Below are positions 1 to 12,500 of a DNA stretch of 64,000 nt, in pieces. A model generated the notes under the pieces. That model made no database searches and was not told where the DNA came from. It worked only from the letters and a program-made list of their open reading frames with translations. The translations under genes were made by a program, and so were the position numbers. Origin of the DNA: Nymphaea colorata (Eukaryota > Streptophyta > Magnoliopsida > Nymphaeales > Nymphaeaceae); contig NC_045149.1 in NCBI RefSeq assembly GCF_008831285.2, positions 1,800,001 to 1,864,000 of the forward strand, given 5' to 3'. Position 1 is the first letter of the stretch. Every line of letters starts with the position of its first letter.

Positions 1-1
1 C

Positions 2-1414
2 ATTGTTGGTTGCAGATGGGTCTTTACTATCAAATACAGAGCGGATGGCAGTATTGACAGATATAAGGCTCGTCTGGTTGCAAAAGGCTATACCCAAACT
101 TATGGGGTTGATTATTATGATACCTTCTCTCCTGTGGCACGACATGCTTCTTTACGGATTCTCCTTGCTGTGGCTATCAGCAAGAATTGGTCCCTCTCAC
201 AGCTTGATGTCAAAAATGCCTTTCTCTATGGTGACTTACATGAAGAAGTGTATATGCAGCAACCACCAGGGTTTGTTGCTGAGGGGGAGTGTCAGAAAGT
301 GTGCAGATTGCGAAAGGCGATTTATGGTCTGAAACAGAGTCCTCGAGCTTGGTTTCAGAAATTGTCAGAGAATATTGAGCATGAGGGCTTCAGACGTTCT
401 TCGGCCGACCATTCCCTCTTTGTCAAGAAGACTTCTATAGGTACGGTGATAGTTCTTGTCTATGTTGATGATATCATTGTTACAGGGGATGATGATCAGG
501 GGATTTCCAACATCAAGGATGTCCTTGGACAACACTTTGTCACCAAGGACCTTGGTGAACTACGTTATTTCCTTGGTATTGAGTTTGCCAGAAATCAAAA
601 GGGCCTTATCATGTGCCAGAGGAAATACGTTACTGATGTTTTGCAAGAGACAGGGATGCTGGGGTGTCGACCTGCATCCACGCCTATGGATATCAATACC
701 CGCTTGTATGATGATGATACTGAAGATGTTGATGCGAGACAGTATAGAGGGATTGTTGGGAAGCTCCTATACATCACTGTTACTCGACCTGACATTGCCT
801 ATGCTGTTAGCAGAGTGAGTCAATTTATGGATAAGCCCAAGAAAGTTCATTGGGATGCTGCTATGATGATTCTTAGGTATCTAAAGAATTCACCAGGAAT
901 GGGACTCTTCTTTCAGAATGGTACCTCACTCACTATATCTGTGTATGTTGATGCCGACTATGCAGGATGCCCCTCGGACAGAAAATCCACTACTGGATTT
1001 TGTGTGTTTATTGGATCCAACTTGGTTACATGGAAGAGTAAGAAGCAAACTGTGGTTGCCAGATCAAGTGCAGAATCTGAGTATAGAGCTATGGCTCAGG
1101 GTACTGCTGAAGTTATGTGGGTTAGATCCCTGATGTTGGATCTTACTGTCGAAGTGCCTCTTCCTATGCAACTGTTATGTGATAACAAAGCTGCACTGTT
1201 TATTGCTAATAATCCGGCTTTTCATGAAAGAACCAAGCATGTTGAAGTAGATTGTCACTATACTAGAGACATGATTCAAAAGGGGTTTGTAAGTACCTCA
1301 CACATTTCAACTACAGGGCAAACGGCTGATATCTTTACTAAGGCTCTTGCAAGGGGACCATTCCAAAGCTGCTGTTCCAAGTTGAGCCTATTTGACATAT
1401 ACGCTCCAACTTGA
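2..1414 (+). CDS. Ty1/copia RT-RNase H, 3' part of gag-pol (5' truncated by window edge)
   Basis: An uninterrupted frame of about 470 codons is open from base 2 and ends with TGA at 1412-1414. It starts inside the N-terminal part of the reverse transcriptase (YKARLVAKGYTQTYG), passes the first catalytic block QLDVKNAFLYGDL and the YVDD active site (461-472), and continues into RNase H (VDADYAG, then ARSSAESEYRAMAQ). It ends in the typical copia tail TADIFTKAL. The domain order identifies a Ty1/copia pol, which copies element RNA to cDNA in virus-like particles. No frameshift or stop is visible, so this copy is younger than the neighbouring remnants. The start lies upstream of the window. A polypurine tract and LTR follow directly. 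Confidence 0.95.
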   Translation: MVGCRWVFTIKYRADGSIDRYKARLVAKGYTQTYGVDYYDTFSPVARHASLRILLAVAISKNWSLSQLDVKNAFLYGDLHEEVYMQQPPGFVAEGECQKVCRLRKAIYGLKQSPRAWFQKLSENIEHEGFRRSSADHSLFVKKTSIGTVIVLVYVDDIIVTGDDDQGISNIKDVLGQHFVTKDLGELRYFLGIEFARNQKGLIMCQRKYVTDVLQETGMLGCRPASTPMDINTRLYDDDTEDVDARQYRGIVGKLLYITVTRPDIAYAVSRVSQFMDKPKKVHWDAAMMILRYLKNSPGMGLFFQNGTSLTISVYVDADYAGCPSDRKSTTGFCVFIGSNLVTWKSKKQTVVARSSAESEYRAMAQGTAEVMWVRSLMLDLTVEVPLPMQLLCDNKAALFIANNPAFHERTKHVEVDCHYTRDMIQKGFVSTSHISTTGQTADIFTKALARGPFQSCCSKLSLFDIYAPT

Positions 1415-1421
1415 GGGGGAG

Positions 1422-1586
1422 TGTTAAGATGTGTTTATATTCAGTTTTAGTTTTAAGAGGGTACTTTTGTAATAACTTTTCCTTTAGATGGTTCTCTTGT
1501 AACTTCTCTCTCTCCTCTAGTCTATATAAAGAGGAGTTAGGGCAGATTTCGAGGTTAATCAAACATTATTCTTTCTAATCTTATCA
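1422..1586 (+). repeat. 3' LTR of the copia element at 1-1414
   Basis: The polypurine tract TTGAGGGGGAG (1411-1421) overlaps the stop codon and is followed by TGTTAAGATG, a standard copia LTR start. A TATA box (TCTATATAAAG, about 1520) and a pyrimidine-rich initiator stretch lie inside. The end is inferred from a CA near 1586. The partner LTR is outside the window, so the right boundary is uncertain by several bases. Confidence 0.7.
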
Positions 1587-1595
1587 ATAATATTT

Positions 1596-1766
1596 GATGA
1601 TGAAGATTTTCAATGCTTCAACCTTGAAGCTGAAGCAATAGAAGAATTTGTTGATGAAGGAGAGCTTGCTAGATATGTTGGTGAGGATCTTCAAATTCAT
1701 GAAGATGAAGAAGAAGAAGAAGATGAAGATGAATATGAGAATGAAGATGATGAAGATTATAAATGA
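1596..1766 (+). pseudogene. Acidic C-terminal tail, possibly of a transposase or host ORF
   Basis: A 57-codon open stretch begins immediately after the LTR and ends at TGA 1764-1766. It encodes a very acidic tail (EEFVDEGELARYVGEDLQ followed by a long Glu/Asp run). Acidic tails of this kind are common at the C-termini of plant hAT transposases, and a hAT remnant lies about 0.5 kb away, but on the opposite strand. No domain can be recognised, so the assignment is weak. The copia element probably inserted into the upstream part of this ORF. Confidence 0.35.
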
Positions 1767-2290
1767 GAGTCGAGAGTGCTTTCATTTTATGTGTATTGGC
1801 ATTGAACATTTTCACAATTTCATTATGTAATTGTTGACTTGTTGTGCTTTCTAGATTGATATTGTTATGAATTTTGATGTTTATGAATGATGAACGCGTA
1901 ACCTTATAGAAATAATAAGTCTATTATTCTATAAAACATGTTTTTTATAAAGAACATATTATTCTTGATTTCTACTGATTTTTTATGAATTTTTCGAATT
2001 TTTTATATTTTTATATCGAACAAAGACAATGTCATTCAACCTTTTATGTTCAAGCCTATTCCTTTTCTTGCCGTAGATATGTTGGAAGATACTTCAATTC
2101 CTTTCGCATCCACTAGCACTGCATGTCTAGTTGAGGATTTTAATTGCAAAAAGTTTTAGATTTGGACAATCATTCCCAAATCATTTCATCACAAATCTAA
2201 ACAAAAATAAAACAAATCTCATCTCATGTAAAACGACAAAAAGAATCAAAGGTAACAAATGCAAAGTAAATTAAAAAATTTTATGTATTT
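1767..2290. other. AT-rich stretch with no recognisable gene
   Basis: Only short ORFs in AT-rich sequence are present. Read on the minus strand, the hAT remnant to the right ends at a candidate splice donor (CCAG then GTAAAT, at 2293/2292), so part of this stretch may be hAT intron or 3' sequence. Confidence 0.4.
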
Positions 2291-2292
2291 AC

Positions 2293-3392
2293 CTGGACGC
2301 ATGGTTGTCCTGGCTCGGATGGTTGTGCTTATTCCCATGCCTCCTATACAATTATCATATAGATCCAACTCATTGTGCACAACATCTTTGTGCTCTAGAA
2401 TTTGTCACTAACACTTCAACACAATTTAACAAACCATGCATGACTTCTCTTTCCTTTTTAAATATAGTAGAAAATCTAATTGCAGGATTTAGATAGTAAG
2501 CTGCTGCATGAAGAGGTTGATGAAGCTGTCTAGTCTACCTTTTATATCTTCCATATGGGCATATATAACTTTTTCTTCTCTTTCAAGTTGTCTCGAATTG
2601 CCTCTTTTGCTTTATCCATAGCATCATATAAGTACCCTATGGAAGGCCTATCATCGGCGTCGGGTAACCTGAGGACTTTAACTAATGAAACACAATCCAT
2701 CAGTAGGTTGACACATGATTCCCAAAATTCTTTATTAAATATAATATCCACAACTAAAGAAGATTTTCTTTTATGAGCATGTGGATATGCAGCCCATTCT
2801 TCATTAAAGAACATCTGCCTCAACGGAGTTCTTTGTTTCACTATACTCTGCATATTTAATACATTTGTAGCAAATCTAGTTTGTGCTGGTTGTATTAATT
2901 CAACTCCCTTTATAAATTTTTTCATAAAACTCAATACATATGCATGATTATAGATAAATTTTGTAATATCTTGGCATTTGTCAACAACTGATTTCATATT
3001 ATACATCTCACTAACATATCCCCTGCAGCTCTATAATTTGCAGCATTTTCTGTAATAAACTGTATAATTTTTGCATGTCCAACCTTTTGTACCACATTAT
3101 CAAAAACATTGATCAAAATCTCAGCAGTCTTAGGAACATTAGACAAATCAAGAGATTTCAAGAACATTGTATCTTTAGGGTAATAAACAAGAAAATTCAC
3201 AAGTGTTCTTGACCATGTATCAGTCCATCCATCTAACATAATGGAGCAACCTGTTTCCTTCTAGCTTAATTCAACTGATCGCAATGTTCCATTACTTCTT
3301 TCACCGTAGCTTCAAGAATTTTGCCCCTCAACTGATGATATGATAAAATTTTGAATCTGGGGCCTATAGAAGCAATTGCATCTGTCATATAA
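2293..3392 (-). pseudogene. hAT-family transposase remnant (DUF659 region onward)
   Basis: Minus-strand translations give the DUF659 core of plant hAT transposases. In order they are DAIASIGPRFK and SYHQLRGKIL (about 3300-3392), CSIMLDGWTDTW then FITENAANYRAAG (2994-3245), RFATNVLNMQ (2542-3006), and LHQPLHAAAYYLNP (about 2470-2530). hAT transposases are nuclear DDE-type cut-and-paste enzymes. The N-terminal BED zinc finger is absent. An in-frame stop lies near 3270, with a frameshift just downstream, and a further shift lies near 3000, so this copy is dead. At its upstream end it is joined directly to a truncated copia RT. A candidate donor at 2293 suggests the original gene had introns. Confidence 0.85.
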
Positions 3393-3394
3393 AG

Positions 3395-5730
3395 TATAAA
3401 CTATTTCAAATAAATCTCCATGCAGAAATGCATTTTTGACATCTAATTGGTACATATTCTATCTATAATGAAATGCAACATATATAATTAGTCGTATAGT
3501 ACCCAAACATGCCACATGAGAGAAAGTTTCAAAGAAATTAATACCATACGTTTGTGTGTACCCTTTTGCTACCAACCGTCCCTTGTATCGCTCAACCGTA
3601 CCGTCAGAGTTATACTTGATAGTAAATACCCATTTTGAGCCGACAATATATGCCCCAGATGGAGGATCAACAAGATCCCAAGTGTGGCGAGATAGTAGAG
3701 AGTCCATCTCCTCCTTTATTGCTTGGTGCCACTTAGAGTCTAAAATAACTTGTTCATGCGAGATAGAGACTGAAGTAGCTGACAATGCATCAATAAACTT
3801 GCACATATGATCTCCCAAATGAGATGCAGATGGACTAACAAATTTAGAAAGAGGATGAATTGTGCATTGTCTAGTCCCTTTACGTATTGTAATAGACAAT
3901 TCATCAGGATGAGAAGCATCAATGGAACACTTAGGCATGTCATGTAGTTCATAACTCCATACCTCCCAAGAGCAAGACGGTGTAGGGTCATTAGATGACA
4001 GATTTTTTCTTGAATATATGAGAGGGGGTTTTAGACCGCAATGGAGGAATTGGGACAAGTGGGGGATGATGTAAAAGGAAGTGACTCAAGTGGAATAGGT
4101 GGAATTGAAAGTAGAATAGAAGGGTGGATATGAAGGACTTGTAGGAAGGAATGGAGAAGACTCAAAAAAGCTTACATCGGCACTGACAAACTCTCGATTA
4201 GATATAGGATCTAAGCATCAGTACCTATTCTGATTTCGAGAGTATTCCACAAATACACATGTAGTTGCTTGCACAGCTAGATTATCTCAATTAGGTTCAA
4301 GTCGATGTACAAAACATGTGCATCCAAATACACGTGGAAGTAAAGAGAACAAAGCCCTACTTTGATAACAAATTTGAATTGGTATCTTGTTATTTATGGA
4401 AGAGGTTGACATTCTGTTTATCAGGTAACATGCGGTTAAGATTGCATCTTTCCAAAATTTGGAAGGCGTATAAGAATAAAACATGATAGTGTGGTCTACT
4501 CTACATCCAACAAATGGTGGTGTTTTCTTTCAACCACACCATTTTGTTGATATGTGTGAGGACATGTAAATTGTGATACAATACCATGGGATTTATAGAA
4601 TTCAAACATAGAAATAAGTTTAAACTCGAGAGCATTGTCAGTGTGAACAACCTTGACACAAGAATTAAATTGAGTTTTTATTTCCAATATGAAAGATTTC
4701 AAGATACAAGGAGCTTCAGATCTATCTTTCATCAAAAAAACCCAAATGACTCGAGAAAAATCATCAACAATAGACAGATAGTAACGAGATGACAACCGAC
4801 TTGAGACCCGATTAGGTCCCCATACATCAACATGAACTAAATCAAATAGATTTTGGCTTGACTGACTTTGACTAAACTGACTTTGACTCGGTGAAAAAGA
4901 CGTACAACTATGTTTGCGCAGTTGACAGGCTTTACACTAGATGGAGGTTGTAGAAGAAATATGGGGACATAACTACCGAAGTTTAGGGAAAAATAGATGA
5001 CTAAATCTGAGATACCATTGGAATGCATTTGAAGGTGAATAAATTAAGAATGGCCCCTCTTCAACGGATGTATCCAAGAAGTAGATTCTATCTCTCTCAT
5101 GGACTACACCAATCTTCCTTGCAGTCGATAGGTTTGGAAATACAAAAGTACCCAGGTAAAAAATAACTCGGTAATTTATCTTTTTAGTTAATTTGCTTAC
5201 AAATAAGCAAATTATTTGAGAATTCAGGAGTAAATAGCACTTCATGAACATGTAAAGATGGAGATAGACGAACATCTCCATGTCCTTTTATTCGAGAGAG
5301 CCTTCTATCAGCCAATCGAACATGCCGTGGGGGATTAAATTTCTACAAATTTGAAATACTAACATCTTCACAAAAGTGTTTAGATGCTCCACAATTAGTT
5401 ATCCAACAACCATTGTAGGGAGTTCTACCTGTAGAATATGTTGAATTTGTGATAGCAGTGGAAACCGATGAGGTAGAAGGTGCGATATTTGATCGATGCT
5501 CCATAATTAGTTCAAGTTCAACGAATTTAAATTGAGAGATGTAGCATCTACAGAAGCAGCAGTGGAATTCACCTTAAGAGCCATAAAGACATTATGTTTG
5601 GAGCTAAAATAGACGAGGATATCATAGTCGAGGATACAGAGATGTGTTAGGTTTACCCACTTTGTTCCAACACCTATCCTCTAAGTGGCCAAGTCGACCA
5701 CAATATGTGCATTGGGATCTTTCAAGAGTG
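3395..5730 (-). pseudogene. Copia A: zinc knuckle, integrase and N-terminal RT, degraded
   Basis: Reading leftwards on the minus strand: a canonical CCHC knuckle CTYCGRLGHLEDRCW (about 5660-5710); a GAG-pre-integrase/HHCC region ending CKACQLRKH (about 4910-4940); the integrase core with LVHVDVWGPN, YLSIVDDFSRVIWVF and QQNGVVERKHH (4496-4860); and RT with WVFTIKYNSDGTVERYKGR and QLDVKNAFLHGDL (3410-3700). Integrase inserts the cDNA through a D,D(35)E site. Stops and shifts break every domain. RT ends before the YVDD active site, so the element cannot be autonomous. Confidence 0.88.
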
Positions 5731-5735
5731 TTGTG

Positions 5736-6008
5736 CGTAAGATTTTGATATCTAATACCAAACCACCGAATGAAGTTAGATGCAAGAGGAGGAAGAGAGA
5801 AGTGGGCTGCACGTCCAAGCAAGAGAGAGATGAATGAGAGCAGCAACAAATGACGTTTGCCTCTTGTTATCATTATATACTAATCACAATTAGGGTACAT
5901 CATAAAATACACAAAATAACATTAAGATTTACAAGTATGCCACCACCCATGATGTGTTGGGCGTGTGGATCAACTGTGTGACCCGATCCATATTGTACAA
6001 ACTTAACG
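5736..6008 (-). repeat. 3' LTR of copia B
   Basis: Aligns by eye with 16027-16310. Both terminal dinucleotides have changed: the plus-strand ends read CG...CG where the partner has TG...CA, which fits CpG-type mutation. It lacks about 11 bases present in the partner near 5975. About nine substitutions over roughly 270 bp were counted. Confidence 0.9.
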
Positions 6009-6019
6009 GCCCCCCTCAA

Positions 6020-9000
6020 GTTGTGCATGGGGTTTGATCATGCACAACTTGTTCTTCAATTCCCAGAAATGGTGCCCTGTGAGTCCTTTGGTAAAAAAAA
6101 TCAGCCACTTGTTCAGACGTGGATATATAAGTGGGAACAATCTCGTCTTCCGCAACCTTTTGACGAATGAAGTGTTGATCAATTTCTATTTGCTTATGGT
6201 TGTCACAAAATAGAAATAACTGAGCAATGGAAAGAGAGAGTTCTCCAAGCAGATGACGTAACTATGAAGCTTCAACTGTGCCTGCAGCCATTGCCCTATA
6301 TTCTGCCTCAGTACTAGATCTGGCAACTGCACGCTGTTTCCTGCTACTCCAACAAATAACATTGGAATCAATGAATAGGCAATAACTGGAAACTGATCGT
6401 CTTTCGTCTGGATCACCCGCCCAATCTGCATCAGTATAAGCAGAAATGTTGTGGTCATGCAAAACAGTTGACTGACTTGTGTAGATGAGTCCATCCCCAA
6501 GAGTAGCCTTAAGATAATGCAAAAACTGAGAGACTTGATTCACAACATATACTATGTCTGGGCATGTAAAAGTGAGATATTGCAACATGCCAACTATACT
6601 CCGATAGAAACTAGGATTTGGGTAGGCATCACTCCCATCAGAGGCATTTAATTTTGTGTTGAGAACACTAGGTGTATTTATGGGCTTGCAATTTGTCATA
6701 CCCGCCCTATCCAAAATATCAAGAGTGTATTTATGCTGTGTAAGAGTTAATGTGTCACCTTTTCTATCAAGCTCAACACCCAAAAAATATCGTAGTTCGC
6801 CGAGATCCTTCATTTTGAATCCTTGTTGCAATACCTCTTTAACATGAGATATATGACATGAAGAGTTTCCAGTAAGAACTATGTCATCTACATATATGAG
6901 TAGCCAAGTGGTAACTTCACCTGAATGATAGATGAATAAGAAATGATCAATTGAACTTCTAAGGAAACCAACCTGCTGTATATGGAGGGAAAATCTATCG
7001 AGCCATGAACGAGATGCTTGCTTAAGCCCATACAGCGATTTTTGTAATTTGCACACTCATTTGGTTGGATCATTGGTAGCATATCCTGGAGGTTGTTCCA
7101 TGTAAACTTCTTCCTTTAGAAAGCTATGAAGAAAAACATTTTTAATATCTAACTTATATAAATTCCAACCATATGAGATGGCAAGAGAGATGATAACCCG
7201 GATCGTTCCTATCTTGATCACTGGACCGAAAGTCTCATCATAATCTTCCCCGTACTGCTGAGTGAAGCCTCTAGCCACGAGTCGAGTCTTATATCTCTAG
7301 CAGTGCTTCCATCAGGTTTATACTTGAGTTTGTAAACCCATTTTGAGTCCACTACATTCTTACCATCTAGACGAGGAACAATCTCCCATGTTTGACATTC
7401 ATTTAAGGCAACCATTTCTTCATTCATGGCCTCGATCCAATGTTTGTTTTTGCACACTTGCTCATAGCATTTTAGCTCCACCTTTTTGTTCAATTCTGTC
7501 ATGAAGAGCTGAAAATGCAAAGAGAAATTATCATAACTTACCCATCTATCAATAGGGTGCCTCACACGTTCTGATCTACGTAGACAAGTAGTGGCAATTT
7601 CTGGATCAGTTGGAAGCCTGGAACTGATCGTCGATTGTACACCACTCCTGAAAATCGATTAGGTGAAGTCATGCTCATGCTGTTGGTCTGAGTAGATGAA
7701 GGTATGCTGTCCAAGTGTTTGTGACTGTCTCGAGCCCATTAATAGTTCTGCCACTTTGTGCGTGGTGTGTATCAGCTCCTTGGTCTAATATTTCAGCATT
7801 CAATCATGAGCCATATATACTATTTCTAACATTAAGTGTTGCATGTGGCTCCTTTAAATCCTTCAACCTGAGCTCATCAAAAACAACATGTCGTGAAATA
7901 TGCACACGTCCAGTCTTTGGATTGTAGCAGCGATAGCCTTTATAATTTTCTGCGTAACCCACAAATCTACACATGACAACTCGATCTTGAAACTTATTTC
8001 TCAAAGAAACATCAACATGAATATAACAAATGCATTCAAAAACACGCATCTCATCATAATTTGGTTGTTCTTGATGTACAATAAAGAATGGAGTTTTTCC
8101 TTCAAGCATGGATAGTGGTAGTCGATTAATAACATGAACATCAGTATGGAAGGCTTCAGTCCACAAAGTCATAGGCACATTAGTGTTATGCATCATACTG
8201 AGAGCACTTTCAACTATGTGCCTATGTTTTCTTTCAGCAATACCATTCTGTTGTGGTGTGTGTGGACAGAAAATCTGTCTAGTGATCTCATGATTTAGTA
8301 AGTACTCAGTAAATTTATTTGAAATGAACTCACCATCACCATCACATTAGAAATGCACGATATTACTAGAGTATTTGTTTTGGACCAAGGCGTGAAATTG
8401 GGTGAACAAACGGAAAACTTCTGATTTGCTTTTCATGAAGTGAATCCAAGTGTAACTAGAATAAGAATCAATGCAAACAACATAATATTTACTCCCAGAA
8501 GAAGAAGAAATAGGAGCAGGCCCCCAAACATCAGAATAAATTGTGTCAAATAACTTCGAAGCTCGCTTATTTATTGATTGAAAAGGAAGAGCATGACTCT
8601 TACAAATATGACAACTTTAGCACATGCTAGACTCACTGACAGGACTTAGACTGGACTTTTGTAATAGTCCGTCTGCAACAAAACTTTGAATGAAAGACTG
8701 ACTACAATGTGCTAAACGACTGTGCCAAAGAGATGACATATCATACTTTGTGATATTGACTTCACTATGACTGGGAAAGGGTGAATCTGAAACACAAGAC
8801 TTAGACACTTTCAGAGCTTCTTCAATGACGTACATGTCTCATTTGCGAACACCCTCAGTGAATGTTTTCTTAGTTCGAGCATCCTTAACATAAACAGAAG
8901 AAGGAGTAAACTCAACAGAGGAATGAGTATCATCAATAAGCTTTGACACAAAAATGATATTTTTCTTGACATTTGGAACAACAAAAACATTCCTTAAGGG

Positions 9001-9262
9001 TATTGAGGAATGAGCCATGGATAAGTGTGCATTTCCAATATATGATATTTTGTGATCGGAACCATCTCCTGTGACGACTGAGCCTTTAGCTAAATAAGGG
9101 AGAGCACTAGGAAGCTTACCTACGTCACCAGTTACATGAGCTGCAGCACCAGAGTCCACATACCATTGTCCTTCCTCATTTTGCTTGAGATTGACTTTAG
9201 ACAACGCTGTCATTAGAATCTGCTGCACATCAGGGGAAATGTTCGATGCCGCAGTCGTGTTC
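6020..9262 (-). pseudogene. Copia B pol: protease, integrase, RT and RNase H, degraded
   Basis: On the minus strand: protease with WYVDSGAAAHVTGD (about 9110-9170); GAG-pre-integrase with WHSRLAHCS (about 8730); integrase with the C-terminal block RFVGYAENYKGYRCYNP (7804-8196); RT with [20 protein letters not shown] (7057-7278) and LLIYVDDIVLTG (YVDD at about 6885-6897); and RNase H with YTDADWAGDP and ARSSTEAEYRAMAAG (6270-6450). A deletion fuses QVSQFLH to YLKATLGDG near 6520, removing roughly 20 codons. Other stops and shifts lie near 7057, 7250 and 8600. Gag and protease reading continues across element C. Confidence 0.9.
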
Positions 9263-9267
9263 GAAAC

Positions 9268-9511
9268 TGTAGAAACACGAAGATCAAGAACAAAGGAATA
9301 CGATGAACATGATGTAACGTGGAAAAACCCTCGGCAAGAGGAAAAAAACCACGGACGAGGAGGAACTGGCGCCCACTAGCTACCAGACTCTCTCTCTCTT
9401 AAGATTTTCATTAACTCTTAAGATTAGGGTTTACAATGATATAAGTATGCCCAAACTAGGACATATTGGATCAGGTCCAGACCCGGACCCATACACCAAG
9501 ATCCATCAACA
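9268..9511 (-). repeat. 3' LTR of copia C
   Basis: Plus-strand ends are TGTAGAAACACG and CATCAACA. It matches 14551-14794 along its whole length with about nine single-base differences. It contains a GGTCCAGACCCGGACC dyad near its end. Confidence 0.95.
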
Positions 9512-12500
9512 CTCCCCCTCAAGTTGGCATACATATCAAACATGCCCAACTTGGATACATTTCTCTCGAATGAAGTTGAAGATAGAACTTTCGTCAGGGC
9601 ATCAGCGGTTTGGTCTTCAGACTTCATGTAAGGTAAGATTAACTATTTAACATCAATCCTTTCACGAATGAAGTGACAATCAATCTCAACATGCTTTGTT
9701 TTGTCGTGTAGAACAGGGTTGTTGGCTAAGTTGATTGCAGACTTGTTGTCACAACATCTTCATTGGTCCTTCAACCTCTATTCCGATATCAGTCAGCAAT
9801 ATTTTCAGCCATAGTAACTCTGACACTCTCATAGCAATAGCTCTATACTCTGCCTTTGCACTAGATCGAGAACACACATCCTGTCTCACAATAAGATTTC
9901 CTCCCAAGTAGATACAATACCCCGTGGTAGATCATATAGTATCAACACAACCTGCCCAGTCTGCATCGGAGTACCACTCAATCTCTACAGTCTCTTGTTT
10001 CACATATAAGAGGCCATTGCCAGGATTTCTCTTCAAGTAGCATAATATTCTGTCCACAGCCTTCAGGTGTGTATCAGTGGGTGCATGCATGAACTGACTC
10101 AGTACATTCACCACAAACGTGATATCTGGTCTTGTAAGGGTAAGATAAATCAACTTTTCAACCAGACGTTGATATCTTCCCTTAGTTTCTTCACAGAGCA
10201 ACTCTCCATCTCTAAGACTTAGCTTGTGTCCAGTATCAAGTGGGGTAGAAGCGAGTCTACACCCCAGTTTACCAGTCTCTTTCAACAGATCTAATGTATA
10301 TTTCTTTGGTTTAGCACAAGGCCAGTACTAGATCTAGCAATCTCAATACCAAGAAAATACTTCAGTTTGCCAAGATCCTTGAGATCAAATTCAGCAGCCA
10401 GTAACACTTTTAACTTGAAGATCTCCTCCTCATCAGCACCTGTGACAATCATGTCATCCACATATACAAGTAAAAGAGTGACTCTCCTTCTTTTTTCTTC
10501 ACAAATAGAGTGTGGTCTCCATTCCCTTGATTGTACCCATGATGTCGCATCACTCGTCTGAGTCGTTCGAACCATGCTCTAGGCGACTGCTTGAGGCCAT
10601 ATAAAGTCTTTTTCAACTTACAGCATTTCTCTGGTTCTTCATATCTTGGGGGCATACGCATATGCACTTCTTCTTCGAGATCACCATTTAGAAAAACGTT
10701 CTTAACATCGAGTTGGTACATCCTCCACTCCTTCATCACAGCTAGGGACATAACAACTCTAACTGTCTTCATTTTCGCAACTGGAGCAAAAGTCTCTAAA
10801 TAATCAATTCCATATTTTTGACTAAACCCCTTAGCCATAAGGCGAGCTTTGTATCTTTCAACAGTTCCATCGGGTTTGTACTTAATGGTATACACCCACT
10901 TGGATCCAACCAAGTGAGCCGCCTCAGGAATCTCCACAACTTCCCATGTCATGTTTCTTCTCAAGGCTTCCATTTCTTCTTTCATAGCATCAGTCCACTT
11001 GGAATCACTTTGAGCTTCAGCAACGGTCCTGGGAATCACAACCAAAGAAAGAGATGATACAAAACACTTGTAATCCTTGCTAAGTCTAAAATAAGATACA
11101 AAATTACCAATCAGGTGTTGAGTACATGACCTGACACCCTTTTTCAGGGCAATGGGAAGATCTTCATTTTCTTTTTCAACCGCATCTTGAGTCTTCAAGG
11201 TAGGACTTGGTTCATCTAGAGAAGGAATGACATTGGGATTGGAAGTAGATCTCGCACCACAAGTCACCTCCTCTGTCCGAGCACCTCGTCTAGAGTAGAC
11301 CTGTCCAAACAAACGATGACCTTCCTTCTCAGTTCCAGTGTCACACCCTTCCTCCTTATCAGGCATATCAACAGCTGTGGGAGGTTCTCTTTCTTATAGT
11401 CCAAAAAATCTGTAAATTGAATCTCCTGACTCTGAGAATACTCTTCCCTAACCATAGACTTCTCCCCCTGAAGAGAATTCTCACAAAAGTAAGCGGCATG
11501 TTCCAAGAAGGTAACATCCCTTGTAACATAAACTCGACCAGTGGTAGGATCAAGACACCTATAGCCATTCTGAGTAGGAAAATACCCAACAAACACGCCC
11601 TTAATAGACCGGGGATCAAGTTTCTTAACATTGGGACTGTGATCATGAATAAAACACACACAGCCAAAAACACGAGGGGGGAGGAGAAAAGGTTGACGAC
11701 TTCCCGGAAGTAAAGAATAGGGAGTCCGACCATTCAGCACACGACTAGGCATGTGGTTGATGAGATACGCACTAGTAAGAACTGCATCACCCCAATAGTG
11801 CTTGGGAAGATGCCTCTGAAACAAAAGGGCTCTGGTAACGTTAAGGAGCTGGTGATTCTTCCTCTCAGCCACCCCGTTTTGTGGGGGAGTATAACTATAG
11901 GACGTCTCGTGAACAATCCCCCTTTTTCGAAGGAACTCCTCAACTGACTGACACATATGCTCACGGGCATTATCCGATCGAAAGGTTTTAATAGTTCCAC
12001 CATATTGAGTTTGCACAAGTAGAATGAAGGTCTCTATGATATGAGGTACCTCACTGCGATCCTTTAACAAGTACACAAAGGTGGTCCGAGAGAAGTCATC
12101 AATAAAGATCATAAAATATTGAAAACCTTGATGGGTATGAATTCTTGAAGGCCCCCAGACATCCGAGTGAACCAAGGAAAAAGCTTCATTAACACAACTA
12201 GTAGAAATAGGGTACGAATCCCTCACATGTTTGGCAAACTGACATACATCACAAGAAATCAACGACAAATTCAGAGTAGAACATAAATCGGGAAACAACT
12301 GTTTCAAAATCCCAAAAGGTAAATGCCCAAGGCGTTCATGCCAATACAAGAATGACTGAAGACAATCTTCTCTTCGCTTTTCTGTCTTGCTGATTGCTGT
12401 CATAAGAGCCGTGGCCACGCGTATGGGAAGACGATATAAGCCATCAGACGCCAAACCAATCCCAATCCTCTTCCCTGTCGCCAAGTCCTGCAAAATACAA

